NCBI GenBank assembly: GCA_003427395.1
Contig: BFEA01000357.1
Location: forward strand, 682,720 to 721,898
Reading direction: 5' to 3'
Length of the DNA stretch: 39,179 bases
From: Chara braunii
Taxonomy: Eukaryota; Streptophyta; Charophyceae; Charales; Characeae
Below, piece after piece: positions 9,561 to 18,940 of this stretch (position 1 is the stretch's first letter; every line of letters begins with the position of its first letter). Made by a program: the position numbers and the translations under genes. A model generated the notes under the pieces. That model worked only from the letters and a program-made list of their open reading frames with translations, did not search any database and had not been told where the DNA came from.

Positions 9561-10815
9561 GGGCGGCCGATGGTTTCGTGTGGGTCGCCGTTACACCACA
9601 AACAATAATGATGCCTCGTGCGGATCTTGTATACGCCTTACCGGTCCTGGGGGATGAAGAGGTGTTTGCCTTCGATTTGTTGCGTCCTCAACCTTTGGCG
9701 AGGCGGGCACCATCCCCTGCGGCTGCCAATCTTATTCCCTCGCCAGATGAAGCAGCCACGTTAGAAGGGCTGGTTTGCGTGGTTGATGCGACCATGGTCA
9801 CTTTCAACCGATGCTGATCTCTGGTCTGGCCTGCAGACGAACGGCCAGTGTTGCGGGCCTTCATGTTCGTCACTATAAAAAATCTATAATCTGCAAGGCT
9901 TTGTTAAATAATAGCTCACTTGTGGTGAGTGTCTCCACGACTTGCGTCAATGCATTCTGCAATGTCGAGCACGACCTGGTGATGAAGTAGTGTTTGATGC
10001 CCATACGGGTGATCGGCAAGTCCGGTGTTAATGCCAAGCGTTGGTACTCGGTGATCCAATCCGTGTTTGGCAAGGCGTTCTGATGGAACTACTACCTGAA
10101 GCTCAAGCGTTTCCACTTCGAACCGCTTGTGCCATGCTGCCTTGAGATCAGCCCAGCTGATCTTTGTGTGCAGCTCGGAGAGAGTGACCTTGAGCATGAA
10201 CATCATATTATCAAGCCATGCTTGACACGTGCCCCCTAACCGGTGATACAAATAAGCATGTCGGTTGGGGTCGCTCACTTTGTACAAGTCCAAACGCAGG
10301 TCGAATTGGCGGCACCATGGAATAGGCTTGGTCTGCGATGTGTCGCAGAAGATCGAATGCCATCGAACTTAGGTATGCGCTCGTGAGATGTCGGGGCCGA
10401 AAAGGCAGCTGCTGCGCAAATCTGGTGCTCCAGCTGTTGGTTGGTCATTTGTTGCTGCCCTGCCACGTCCTTCAGGATGCCCATATCCATCTTTGATTCG
10501 TTGATGCGGCCCGGGATGTTGGAGGGGCCCAGCGGCTGTTGCTGCAACAGGCCGCTGTTCCAAAGTGTGTACGCGACCAAGCAAGTTCTGCATGTGCTGG
10601 TCCAATGTGAGGATGTCCTCTCGCTGGGCCATGCAGATACCAACTAAGTCTACGATTCGCTTGATGACTGTGGAGAAAAGCACCTTCCTCCTTGGCCGAC
10701 TTATTCCACTCGGTGGTCAAGCTCAAAACTTCAACCTCCTCCTCGAATAATGCATCTCGGCGCTGTCGTGCGCGGCGGTCCCGCACCCCGCTGGGAGCGC
10801 TGAACCTCACGGTCG
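9560..10815 (-). pseudogene. gag (capsid-nucleocapsid)
   Basis: The N-terminal stretch (RFSAPSGVRDRRARQRRDALFEEE and onward) is charged and probably helical. A Gln-rich run (MTNQQLEHQI) follows. The capsid-like core reads DLYKVSDPNRHAYLYHRLGG, WLDNMMFMLKV and ISWADLKAAWHKRFEVE, the Retrotrans_gag pattern, then DWITEYQRLALTPDLP and IKHYFITRS. The zinc knuckle is at 9604-9563: CLWCNGDPHETIGR keeps C, C and H with correct spacing, but the last Cys is Arg (codon CGC). Frames change several times. gag would form the particle shell and bind element RNA. Confidence 0.8.
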
Positions 10816-11226
10816 TGTGACACAGGATTTGTTCTTGAAGAACAACTAGTCACCACTCCGACCGTGCACGCCGACTATACCTCTCACGACACCCCACAAC
10901 AGGTCGGGGAGCCGCGAGGTACAACTTACCTCTACCCGAGAGGCTGTCACCACCCTCAGGTCGGCGTATCCCTGTTGAGCCACCGACCCACATGCGAAGG
11001 TTTTTACATGCCTTTGTAGAGGTAGGCCGACCGAGGGTGTTTGCTCGATCGCTGTAGCATAAAATGGGGTACTCGCGGTAAGACGCCTAGAACTAACCCG
11101 TTAAATATTTAGGTCGAACTTTTAAAAGACAGTCTACTTCCGCTACTGCGTAATGTATTATTATCTTGACTAATATCAATCAAACCATCTTTCTACCAAA
11201 GGGCGTCGTATCTTTCTTAACAGACC
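10816..11226. other. Upstream flank of gag, no LTR seen
   Basis: This is where a leader, primer-binding site and 5' LTR would be expected for the minus-strand element. No TGG-starting primer site next to a CA end was found, and no copy of the LTR start at 6288. A minus-strand GAGGTAAGTTG resembles a splice donor near 10935. The remainder is unassigned. Confidence 0.35.
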
Positions 11227-11496
11227 ATGACTGCTAATATAGAAGTTATACAAGACGAGGATGAAATTATTACCGCCAAGAACCCTTCCCACTTTCACAA
11301 GTGTTGTGTGTTCGAGACTCTTCAACAGATCAGGTTTAGTTCAATCCAAGATCACGCACAAAACAGACCTGCACAGAATAATGCAAAGACAGTTCACATG
11401 CCATGCACTAATGGCGTCAACCATCAATCCATACCTCAGACATTGTCCCTCACTTCCCAAACCATGTATGACAGCCCTATCTTTCCTGAGACGTAA
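11227..11496 (+). CDS. Uncharacterised 89-residue ORF
   Basis: It opens with ATG and reads IEVIQDEDEIITAKN, FHKCCVFETLQQIRFSS and so on, with no motif that I recognise, no signal peptide and no membrane segment. It sits between the family I element and the first hairpin-repeat region. Length and composition alone do not establish a gene in such a repeat-rich genome; an exon or chance ORF are equally possible. Confidence 0.2.
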   Translation: MTANIEVIQDEDEIITAKNPSHFHKCCVFETLQQIRFSSIQDHAQNRPAQNNAKTVHMPCTNGVNHQSIPQTLSLTSQTMYDSPIFPET

Positions 11497-11652
11497 GCCC
11501 AGCCCCCTCACATTTCTTCAAAGGACCCTTGAGAGTGACTAGGACCATTTAGGCACTGACTACATGTGACAGTTTTACTGACCACAGGGTTTGACTTTAG
11601 ACGTGGGTATCAAGTCAAAGGGGGAAAAAGTTGAATCGGTAACAACTGACTT

Positions 11653-11808
11653 GTTATCGAAAGATAACAAAAATTTAAGTCCTTTTTTTCGAACCTCTTC
11701 CTTGAAATGCAGTAGATAAACAAGGATCTGCACACACACAGGTCAACAAAGATTCAACACCCCCATTCGATTTTCCACATATTGATATCTAAGGGTCAAG
11801 CCCTTAGA
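11653..11808. repeat. Two perfect short hairpins
   Basis: GTTATC-GAAA-GATAAC at 11653-11668 has a 6-bp stem and a GAAA loop, a GNRA tetraloop if transcribed. TCTAAGGG-TCAAG-CCCTTAGA at 11788-11808 has an 8-bp stem. They precede the dense hairpin family that begins near 12.16 kb. Confidence 0.75.
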
Positions 11809-13226
11809 GATGGGTAGTAAAGCTTTGGGATCAACATCCGAGGTCTAATCCCTAGTTTTACTCTCACAACCCTACCCTAAGCCGTCTCTCATGCTTTCCT
11901 TTCACTCAAGGAGTCTCATGTCTGTGTCCTAAGTCGTCTTAAGGAAACTCATATTTCCCCTACTCTCAGTCCTTGCATTTTCTCTCTTGGGGATAAGCGC
12001 ACCGTTTGACGCTTATGTAGATGATATTTAACTCATTCATCGTTGTGGCCTTCCATCCGAAGGTATGAACGGCTATGGACTACGCGGTGGTTCTTAAGCT
12101 TCTTTCTCCCACGGTCCTAACTCTCTTCTCTTTGTTCTTTTTCCAGGTTCTTGAGACCTTGCTCCAACAGGAGCATTGTTCCTTTTTTTTTCTTCTATTT
12201 GTGTTAACATTCTCAAGCAGCTGGTCGATTCAAACATGAATCTCTTGCTACTTGATCAATACCAAGCAATCTGTTAATCAATCAGACAGCCGAGTAAGTT
12301 ACACATGACTATTTTATTCTCTTTTTAGTTTCCCTTAATGTATACATAAGATTTGCTCAGTATAACAGGATAGCTCACACATGAGCATCATTCCTTCAAC
12401 CAATAGTTGAGGCCCCTACAGAAGCACCCTACTACTTGCTTTAGGTATCCTTCTGAAAGATCTGGACATCATCCCCTTTCCAGAGGTTAATAACGGTCAG
12501 CGTGAATAATAGGCGACCCGCACAAGAGCCTCCTACTATCACGTGACAAGGTCCTCTTCATGAGAGCATTAGGATAATCTGAACAAGGGTATCTTGTTGC
12601 CCTTCCGAAGTTGACCGACCCGAGACCAGGTTAGTTTGGATAGAAGACGAGTGTTTAGGGTATTCCTACAGGAGTACCCTCCTCGTAAGTTAATATAGAA
12701 TCAAGTGGGTAATAGGCAGACCCCAACAAGGGCCCCCCTACTACTTCCTTGGGTAATGAGTAGTCCATCCGTTAAACTAGTAATAGGATGACTCCTACAG
12801 AAGCCTTCCTACTACCTGTCTGGTGGTAAGTAAGATGGGAAAGAAAGAGTAGCAATGTGATTTCCTACTCTTTGCAGGTTGTTATCCAGCTTTAGACTCA
12901 AGCGTGTGAATAGGATGACCCTCCCTAGATCCCCCTACTACACCTTGAATAAGTGCAAAGACCAAATCTTCCTGAGCCGTTAATAAGAAAAGAAGTTAGT
13001 ACCAAAATCCCCTGAGTTCACTTTTCACATTAAACAGGTCCTTAGTTAATCAAGGTGGTGAGGTAGCACACACAGGAGTACCGCCACCTTCTGATTATGC
13101 CAATCGTCCCTGCCTCAAAGAGCAAGTGTCCAACCCTCACATGGGTTTTCTACCACCTTCGGAGACTGGTCCGCTAGGCTAACAGAGCGAGCCGCACAAG
13201 AGCCTCTCTTTATTATTTCTAAATGT

Positions 13227-13690
13227 CAGACACCTATTCCCATCACGACGACAGTCGATCCGGCAATTAGCAAGGTAACTCACACATGAGTACCTAATTT
13301 AGTTCATAAGTTAGTGTCAGACACCTCTGCCNNNNNNNNNNNNNNNNNNNNNNNNNNNNNNNNNNNNNNNNNNNNNNNNNNNNNNNNNNNNNNNNNNNNN
13401 NNNNNNNNNNNNNNNNNNNNNNNNNNNNNNNNNNNNNNNNNNNNNNNNNNNNNNNNNNNNNNNNNNNNNNNNNNNNNNNNNNNNNNNNNNNNNNNNNNNN
13501 NNNNNNNNNNNNNNNNNNNNNNNNNNNNNNNNNNNNNNNNNNNNNNNNNNNNNNNNNNNNNNNNNNNNNNNNNNNNACGACAGTCGATCCGGTAGTTAGC
13601 AAGGTAACTCACACATGAGTACCTAATTTAGTTCATAAGTTAGTGTCAGACACCTCTGCCCATCACGACGATAGTCGATCCGGCCGAGAG
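13227..13690. repeat. 91-bp tandem repeat containing the assembly gap
   Basis: The unit beginning CAGACACCT and ending TTAGTGT starts at 13227 and 13318, then a partial unit and another start at 13647 after the gap. Words such as ACGACAGTCGATCCGG and CACACATGAGTACC repeat. The N block lies wholly inside the array, so the true copy number is unknown. Confidence 0.85.
13332..13576. other. Assembly gap (245 N)
   Basis: A run of 245 undetermined bases. Flanking 91-bp repeat phases (13318 and 13647) are not separated by a whole number of units, so the N length is an estimate and not a measured size. Open frames reported across it are meaningless. Confidence 0.98.
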
Positions 13691-13793
13691 TATGGTAATT
13701 TACACATGAGTACCTCATTGCCAACCCTTAGTTACGTCAGCGCATACATAAGTAATACGGTGGCTCACACATGAGCCTCCATCGCCCTACTTT

Positions 13794-14348
13794 GTTCTTC
13801 AAGCCCAAACAGTTTAGGTTCCTTCCAGGTTAATTTAGGTTCCTTCCTTCCATCAAGCACGGTTCTTACGTCAATCATATAATCCTTTTCCATTTTGATG
13901 CACTTTAGTCTTGAAGAAAGCACAAACAGTATATCACATAGCCATACATGCAATCCAATAGAAGGGCGTAGCCTGTAAGGGTATACGGTAAAAGGGTAAG
14001 TCATGCGTACCTCATAATTCCCTGCCTCCAGAGTTCCTTCTGAACTCCGGCAGAGCTCCCACAATCGCCCTGGTATCGGTCATGTCTAGTCTACGTATTT
14101 GATTGTCCGGACCTTTAAAGTTGGCAAAACAAGGGTTATCTCAATGAGAATCATCATCAAATACTTATAGAAGGAGAGGTAGGTGTCTGAGAGGACCCAT
14201 CAAAGACAAGAATGCAGGAGGATGGAGGAGCCAGGCACCATTACACAGTGATAATGTTTCTCTCCTCTCCAATGCCCCGCACTCTCTTCCTGTCTCAGTT
14301 GTCTGACCCCTGCTTATCTCATGATGTTTTAATAGTGAAACAACAACC

Positions 14349-14349
<1 letters not shown>
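13794..14349. other. Non-coding stretch
   Basis: No recognisable protein or element. A short direct repeat, TTTAGGTTCCTTCC, occurs at about 13811 and 13834. The stretch leads into the AAT microsatellite. Confidence 0.4.

Positions 14350-14391
<42 letters not shown>
14350..14391. repeat. (AAT)14 microsatellite
   Basis: An uninterrupted AAT/TAA trinucleotide run, followed by ATCAATACTACTACTAGTAG. Frames with poly-Ile or poly-Leu across it come from the repeat. Confidence 0.95.
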
Positions 14392-14749
14392 TCAATACTA
14401 CTACTAGTAGTATTACAAGGTAAGCATGCAAAGGCGAAATGACAGATTGCAAATTACGACGTCACACTGAAAGCCAGAAAGTTTGACACTGTCCGGAATA
14501 GTAGTAATGCACCGCTACCACACCAACGGAGAATCAAAACATCGCATCAGATCGTCAATGGGAGCATACTCTCGCGGTCACCAACGGGTCCTCCTTCCTA
14601 CTTAGTGTCTAGATGAAGATCATACAGATTACTAGCAGCCTACGAGTTGACAACACATTTAGTTGACATCAGCAGTAGAACCGAAGTACATGAAGTTGTT
14701 GACCCCTAAAGACCATCGTCAGGACCATGTTCGTTTCTCTCTCCACCTC

Positions 14750-15350
14750 TGTTTCAGTGTGCGCGTTAGTCTGTTTGTGTCTGTCTGTCTGTTTGTCTAT
14801 CCATCTATGTTTGTGTCTATCTGATTGACTGACTGTGTCTGCTCGGTTGACTTATTGTGTCTGTTTGATTGACCGACTGTGTTTGACTGTCCAGTTGTTT
14901 ATCTGTGCCGGACTGTTTGTTTGCTTGTCGACGTCCGACTGTCTGTTTCTCTGTCCGCGTTTGTCTGCACTTGTCTCTTCTTCCTCCCTTCTTTTCTCTT
15001 TCTCTCCCTCTATCTCTCGTCTGACAGCATGTCTATTAGTGTCTGACCATCTTGTCTGGTTGTTTGCGTCAGGCTATCTGTTTGTTTGTGTTTGCCTGTC
15101 TGTTTGACTGTGCCTAATTGCTTGACTAACTGTATGTTTCTGTTTGTTTATCTTGTCCGACTGTGTCTGTCGGTTTGTCTGTTCCTGTTTGTGTTGGTCC
15201 TTGTCTGCTCATCTGTTTGTCTGCCAGCTTGTATCCGCCTGTGTCTGTCCATCTGCCTGTCTACATATGTCTGTCCGTTTTTATCCCTGTCAGTTCGTCT
15301 GTCGGTGTTTGTTTGTCTGCTTGTTTTTGTCTGTCCGCTTGTCTGTCGCA
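14750..15350. repeat. (TGTC/TGTTTG)n degenerate minisatellite
   Basis: About 600 bp of variants of TGTCTGTTTG with CTGTC and CGTC words. Several overlapping Cys/Leu/Val-rich frames of 90 residues exist in all three plus frames, as expected when a TGTCTG-like repeat is translated; none is taken as a gene. Confidence 0.9.
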
Positions 15351-15396
15351 GGCCAGTGTAGCCGTCGGGTCTCGAACCGTAGGTCCGTCCCGTGGG

Positions 15397-15458
15397 GGTC
15401 AAGGTTGTGGCTGCTACAGTCCTGAAAGGTCAAGGTCGTAGCTGCTACAGAGCCGAAG
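15397..15458. repeat. 31-bp direct repeat, two copies
   Basis: GGTCAAGGTTGTGGCTGCTA at 15397 is repeated as GGTCAAGGTCGTAGCTGCTA at 15428, period 31. It lies between the TGTC array and non-coding sequence. Confidence 0.8.
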
Positions 15459-15459
15459 G

Positions 15460-16200
15460 GCCAAATCCACAGACTTCCGGAAGGTCCGGAGGCGGCCCTT
15501 CAACCGTTGCTCACAGGAAACTAGAGGCAGGTGGGCAGTGGTGGAGTCTACCCATGCTGAGTCAGCAGTCCCCGTTCAAGTCTATTCTGGTGTAGTCAAG
15601 CAAGTACTGCATGGGACTGTGTGCACTACGATCATGGGAGAAGGCTTGACCATCGGCTGCAGAAGTATAAATCAAGAGGCAACACCCAACCTTTCATCCA
15701 TTCCTGCGTGAGCCATGAGGAAGCGCTGCTACAGTGACTTGCGCGGGGTGGTCTGCAGTGAGCCCGAAGACGAAGTGGGCAAAAAGAAAAGAGCTTAGCC
15801 ATAGCGATAGGTTAGCAGCGGCCATAGCCGCCATAATCGTAGTTAGAGTTTCGCGTGTGTGTGCGTGTATGTTCAGTGTACCTCGTGTGGGATATCCAGG
15901 GTGATCCTGTGTATGCGAACAAAGAGAGTTGTGTGGGCGCTGAGTCGTCATAGCCACTGAAGTGAACTTGAATCTGAATTGTGTTCTCGGTTATCATATC
16001 TCTGACCAGATAGTCGTGACCTCGAACCAACAGTAGAATTGCATCACGAGTTTCATCGAATAAGAAGACACCAAGAGCTCATAATTGACAATGTTGGTAA
16101 GGTCTCATCATCATTATCAATGAAGAACCAATGTTGATATCCTATTCTGGCGCTCAGCGCCCAGACTACAGATGGCAGATCCTATCCAGCCTAGACTACA
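15460..16200. other. Non-coding stretch with a TATA-like word
   Basis: No convincing gene. AAGTATAAATCAAG at about 15662 resembles a TATA box, and TGGCGCTCAGCGCCCAGA near 16150 forms a compact hairpin. The former could serve the putative gene at 16201, but the distance of over 500 bases is long and no transcript evidence exists. Confidence 0.3.
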
Positions 16201-17500
16201 ATGCCAAATGATGACGACAACAACTTTCCTGAAGTACGAGCATACAACGACCAATGTCGCACGCTTCCAGCACCAGGTATGTCTCTCGCCTCACTCACAA
16301 CCTCGTTCCCCAACACACAAATGCCACTTGCACCCACGGACGTAAGGCGACTCCGTTTGACGACATACATATATATATATATGTATATATATATGTATAT
16401 ACACTTATTCCTAACATAAGCGGTAAGTTCCTTTCTTTCCCTCTCTCTTTCTCTTTCCCTCTCTCTTTCTCTTTCACTCACACACACACACGCACACAAG
16501 TGTGGCGATGTATATTTCCATGTTCTTGCAATAGATACGTTCGGTCCAGCCCATCCTACACTGAAAGTACCAAGGAGCAGGCCGCGGGATTGGGGACTTA
16601 CCTTTTTCTCTCTCCTCGTTGTGTTCGACGTAGGTCGATGCATCCCTGCGATCCGTCACGATGTGCAGCACGCCGACCGCAACATGGAGAACCCGACCGG
16701 CGCAAGCTCGCTATCTGACGAGTCGGGTGGATTATGGATCCACCCTTGCTACGTCATCGGCACCAGCTGTGCGGCCAGGTGAGTCCCCCTCCCCTCCTCT
16801 CTCTCCTTTCCCTTCTTCTTCCTCCTTCTCCTTCTTCTTCTCTTCTTCTTCTCCTTTTACCTCCCTCTTTTTCTCCTTCTTCTTCTTCTTCTTCTTCTTC
16901 TTCTTCTTCTTCTTCTTCTTCTTCTCCTCCTCCTCCTCCTCCTTCTTGCTTTCCTTCTTCTTCTTTTTCTTCTCCTTCTACCTCCCTCTTCTTCTCCTTC
17001 ATCTTCTTCTTCTTCTTTTTCTTCTTCCTCCTCCTCCTTCTTGCTTTCCTTCTTCTTCTTTTTCTTCTCCTTCTACCTCCCTATTCTTCTCCTTCGTCTT
17101 CTTCTTCTTCTTTATCTACTTTCTTCTTCTTCCTTGCGCGCCTCCCTTTTTCACTCACGAGCCCGCATTCGTTTTGCGCTCCCCTCCTTCCTTCCTATAC
17201 CTCCTCCCTCTCCGCACGCGTTTCCTTCGCTATCCCTTCGCGCGTGCTACATTCGCTCTTCGAGGTTCCGATCGCGCACTCCCGCGTGTTTCTTGTTTCC
17301 CCTCACGATGTCTGCTCCTCCACGAAAGAGATCTGTGTTGTAGGCGGATTCAGCACGATCGAGATCGTCGCTACCTTGCCGTTCCCTGCGCAAGGTCTCT
17401 CCGCCTCGGCTCCGTTTGGAGTTTTCCCCGTCTAGACTCCGAGGTGGTGAGCTCCCCGTCTCGTGATCCGCTCTACGTTGCCCTTCTCCCGAGGGCATGA
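16201..17500 (+). CDS. Putative three-exon gene
   Basis: Proposed exons: 16201-16276, 16634-16778 and 17344-17500 (TGA at 17498). Exon 1 starts with ATG (MPNDDDNNFPEVRAY) and ends in CAG before GTATGT. Exon 2 follows a pyrimidine tract ending in TAG, contains RCIPAIRHDVQHADRN and GGLWIHPCYVIG, and ends before GTGAGT. Exon 3 follows GTTGTAG and contains RIQHDRDRRYLAVPCA. Intron phases (1, then 2) are compatible at both junctions. Predicted length is about 126 residues with several Cys, no recognised domain. Introns are filled by TA/CT/CA repeats and a CTT tract. Chance phase agreement is possible; exon 3 is the weakest part. Confidence 0.3.
16365..16498. repeat. Compound TA, CT and CA microsatellites
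   Basis: A TA/TATG run at 16365-16402, CTTTCTCTTTCCCTCTCT-like pyrimidine words at about 16430-16475, then an ACACAC run to about 16498. All lie within the proposed first intron of the 16.2-kb gene model. Confidence 0.9.
16783..17140. repeat. Polypyrimidine CTT/CCT tract
   Basis: About 350 bases are almost pure C/T on the plus strand, with a CTT core at about 16877-16925. A 95-bp unit beginning CTTGCTTTCCTTC at 16945 is repeated from 17040 with few changes. Such mirror-like purine/pyrimidine tracts can adopt triplex DNA. It starts directly after the GTGAGT of the proposed intron 2. Confidence 0.92.
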
Positions 17501-17734
17501 GCCAGTATCCAGCAGGCTAAGCTCGATGTCCCCGATCAGTGGCCAACGGACTTGCCCGAGATTCGGGGCAAAAGAAAAGAAAAATAACTCAAAATAAAGA
17601 AAAATACGAAATTCTAAAAAAAAATAAAAAAAACAAAAATCAAACAAAATCTAACTTCTAACTACCCTATTTTGCCAAGTGGCAGGCCCCCGTTACAGTA
17701 GGGGCTAAGGTCCCAACTAACAACCTTACTGTAA

Positions 17735-17895
17735 CTAATCCTAACATAGAGATCGCGGGTTCAAGTCTCGACCGACTGAGCCCAGGCGAAAGTATAGTGG
17801 AGCTCGTTATTAAAAGGAGCTAGCCTCAACAATCGGCCAACTTCGATCCCAATATCCCTCGTTTGTCAATCAGCACCGGAACCTACTGAGCTAAC
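17735..17895. other. tRNA-like pol III box sequences
   Basis: Plus strand: GCGGGTTCAAGTCTCG at about 17757 resembles a tRNA T-arm/B box. Minus strand: GTTAGCTCAGTAGG at about 17895-17882 matches an A box (TRGCNNAGYNGG), followed about 30 bases later by GGGATCGAAGTTGG, a weak B box. No cloverleaf with paired acceptor or T stem forms, so these are not tRNA genes; a decayed tRNA-derived SINE is possible. Confidence 0.3.
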
Positions 17896-18347
17896 GCCCA
17901 CTTCGAGCATGAGGGGAGCAGCTCGGTATATACATAGTAGAGGGGCTCAGTCCGACCAGCGGCCTGAGCCCGTTTTCTAAGTCTGTGTGCGTGTGTGCAC
18001 GCTTGTTGGTCTGCGTGCCTGTCTGAGTGCTTGTCGGCTTGAGTGTGTGTGTGACCCGCAAGGGCATTTGGTTGATCGGAAGGCATGAAAGACCGATACT
18101 TACCTGTGACCGTGACATTGAGGGTTGCGGTGGGGAAAATACTCATGTGGCGGGGAAAGAGGCCCTCGACACTTGAGAGCGGCAGAGAACACTCAAGTAG
18201 CAAGTAGGTCGGTATCACACCAAGTAGAGGGAGATGTGTCGGGTACTAGAGGCCGAGCAGAAGAAGACAAAAGTTGACACATTTTTTTAAAGGCCTGGTA
18301 CCGGCAGATAGGCGGGTATCAGTTCAAGTAGCCAGAGTCTAAGACCT
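17896..18347. other. Non-coding stretch
   Basis: Contains a GT-rich segment (about 17980-18050) reminiscent of the TGTC array and a GGTATCAGTTC word near 18317 that loosely recalls an initiator-Met primer site. No gene recognised. Confidence 0.35.
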
Positions 18348-18635
18348 GTGCAAGCGATATCAGAGTCTGCAACGATGTTTCCCTTCGAAAGGGACGGAGA
18401 CACCGGTTGCTTGGACCGGCCGAGCGGTCAGGATGTCACCACCCAAGAGGCAAATGTCGCCCTACATATGGAAAGTCGAGTGAGAGCCTCAACCTCACTA
18501 GCGGCATATGAGCAAACACAGAGGTACCAGCTCGAGCAAGTGTCAGCAATCCGGCGCTATCACAACCCTGATGATCATACACTTTTAATCGATCCGGTCG
18601 TATGGTCGGGCTGTATATTAATTTATGTGGATTAA
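18348..18635 (+). CDS. Uncharacterised ORF, possibly a gag-like N terminus
   Basis: A 95-codon frame (the first in-frame ATG is at about 18375) reads MFPFERDGD, LHMESRVRASTSLAAYEQTQ and RYQLEQVSAIRRYHN. The Gln/Glu/Ala-rich central part looks helical, like N-terminal gag regions of plant LTR elements, and a degraded GATATCAGAG word upstream hints at a primer-binding site. No capsid or zinc-knuckle sequence follows, so this is at most a fragment. Confidence 0.25.
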   Translation: MQAISESATMFPFERDGDTGCLDRPSGQDVTTQEANVALHMESRVRASTSLAAYEQTQRYQLEQVSAIRRYHNPDDHTLLIDPVVWSGCILIYVD

Positions 18636-18683
18636 TGTTCCGCGTTTGTTGTAGATCCACCCGATATAACACTAACCCAGTCG

Positions 18684-18940
18684 ACCCCTCGACGTTTTCA
18701 GTCGAAGGGTATTATTACTGATTCTAGCCATCAGCGTGCGCGTCACCGTAATGCACGCGCGCATTAACCAAATTTTTCTTACGGATACACCTCGACTTTA
18801 GTGGTCGAGGAATCCGTCTCACGGTACTGCGCCAAAACACTTTCACTTTTTATTTCAGACCATCCCTGTCACGGTAACTGGTGTCGATGCTGTATCGAAT
18901 GCAAAAATATGAGCAAATACCCTTATAAGGGTGTTTGCTC
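18684..18940. repeat. Cluster of strong inverted repeats
   Basis: Three strong hairpins: ACCC.TCGAC/GTCGA.GGGT at 18684-18710; ACGGAT and CTCGAC paired with GTCGAG and ATCCGT at 18781-18817; and a 30-bp palindrome at 18911-18940 whose left arm is GAGCAAATACCCTTA and whose right arm pairs except for one G-T. A relative of the last (GCGAATACCCTT/AAGAGTATCCGC, 10 of 12 pairs) sits at about 19139-19164. Confidence 0.8.

Larger units (their letters stand above)
6289..10815 (-). mobile_element. Ty3/gypsy family I element, gag to PPT, degenerate
   Basis: Minus-strand order is gag (10.8-9.56 kb), RT (about 9.1-8.65), connection and RNase H (8.66-8.1), integrase (8.07-6.87), chromodomain (6.78-6.44), polypurine tract and 3' LTR. 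This is the Ty3/gypsy order, with integrase after RNase H. Many frame changes and stops exist. A protease was not recognised between gag and RT. No 5' LTR or primer-binding site was found above 10.8 kb. It is a long, decayed, 5'-truncated copy. Confidence 0.85.
12161..13793. repeat. Hairpin repeat family A (about 16 copies)
   Basis: About sixteen inverted-repeat units share a loop near (T/C)ACA(T/G/A)GAG and flanks like AGTAATAGG on the left and CCTACTACTT on the right. Clear examples: GCTCC-AACA-GGAGC at 12161-12174; GATTC-AAACAT-GAATC at 12227-12242; 12647-12686 with ACGAG/CTCGT and AGGGTATTCC/GGAGTACCCT; 13052-13090 with AAGGTGG/CCACCTT and GGTA/GTACC; and 13751-13793 with GGTGGCTC-ACACAT-GAGCCTCC. 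Others lie near 12290, 12368, 12410, 12509, 12707, 12777, 12906, 13132, 13182, 13270, 13598 and 13687. Stems differ between copies and are partly degenerate. Separately, AAAGAGTAG/CTACTCTTT (12844-12873) forms a 9-bp stem. No protein-coding frame spans the region. Confidence 0.65.

Noticed and set aside
11227-11542. Two overlapping ORFs as an overlapping gene pair
   Set aside because: No motif in either, and no start or context that favours two genes; the first is listed only as an uncharacterised ORF.
13294-13612. ORFs of about 100 codons across the N gap
   Set aside because: The codons are undetermined bases.
14835-15441. Overlapping Cys/Leu-rich ORFs of about 90 codons
   Set aside because: They are translations of the TGTCTG repeat in three frames and share no feature beyond the repeat.
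16140-16170. Primer-binding site TGGCGCTCAGCGCC and an LTR ending upstream
   Set aside because: No CA end precedes it, no gag follows, and the word is simply a hairpin.
16661-17500. A single 279-codon Ser/Phe-rich protein
   Set aside because: Most of it translates the CTT polypyrimidine tract; only the last part is kept as a possible exon.
17735-17895. True tRNA gene
   Set aside because: Acceptor and T stems do not pair; only box-like words are present.
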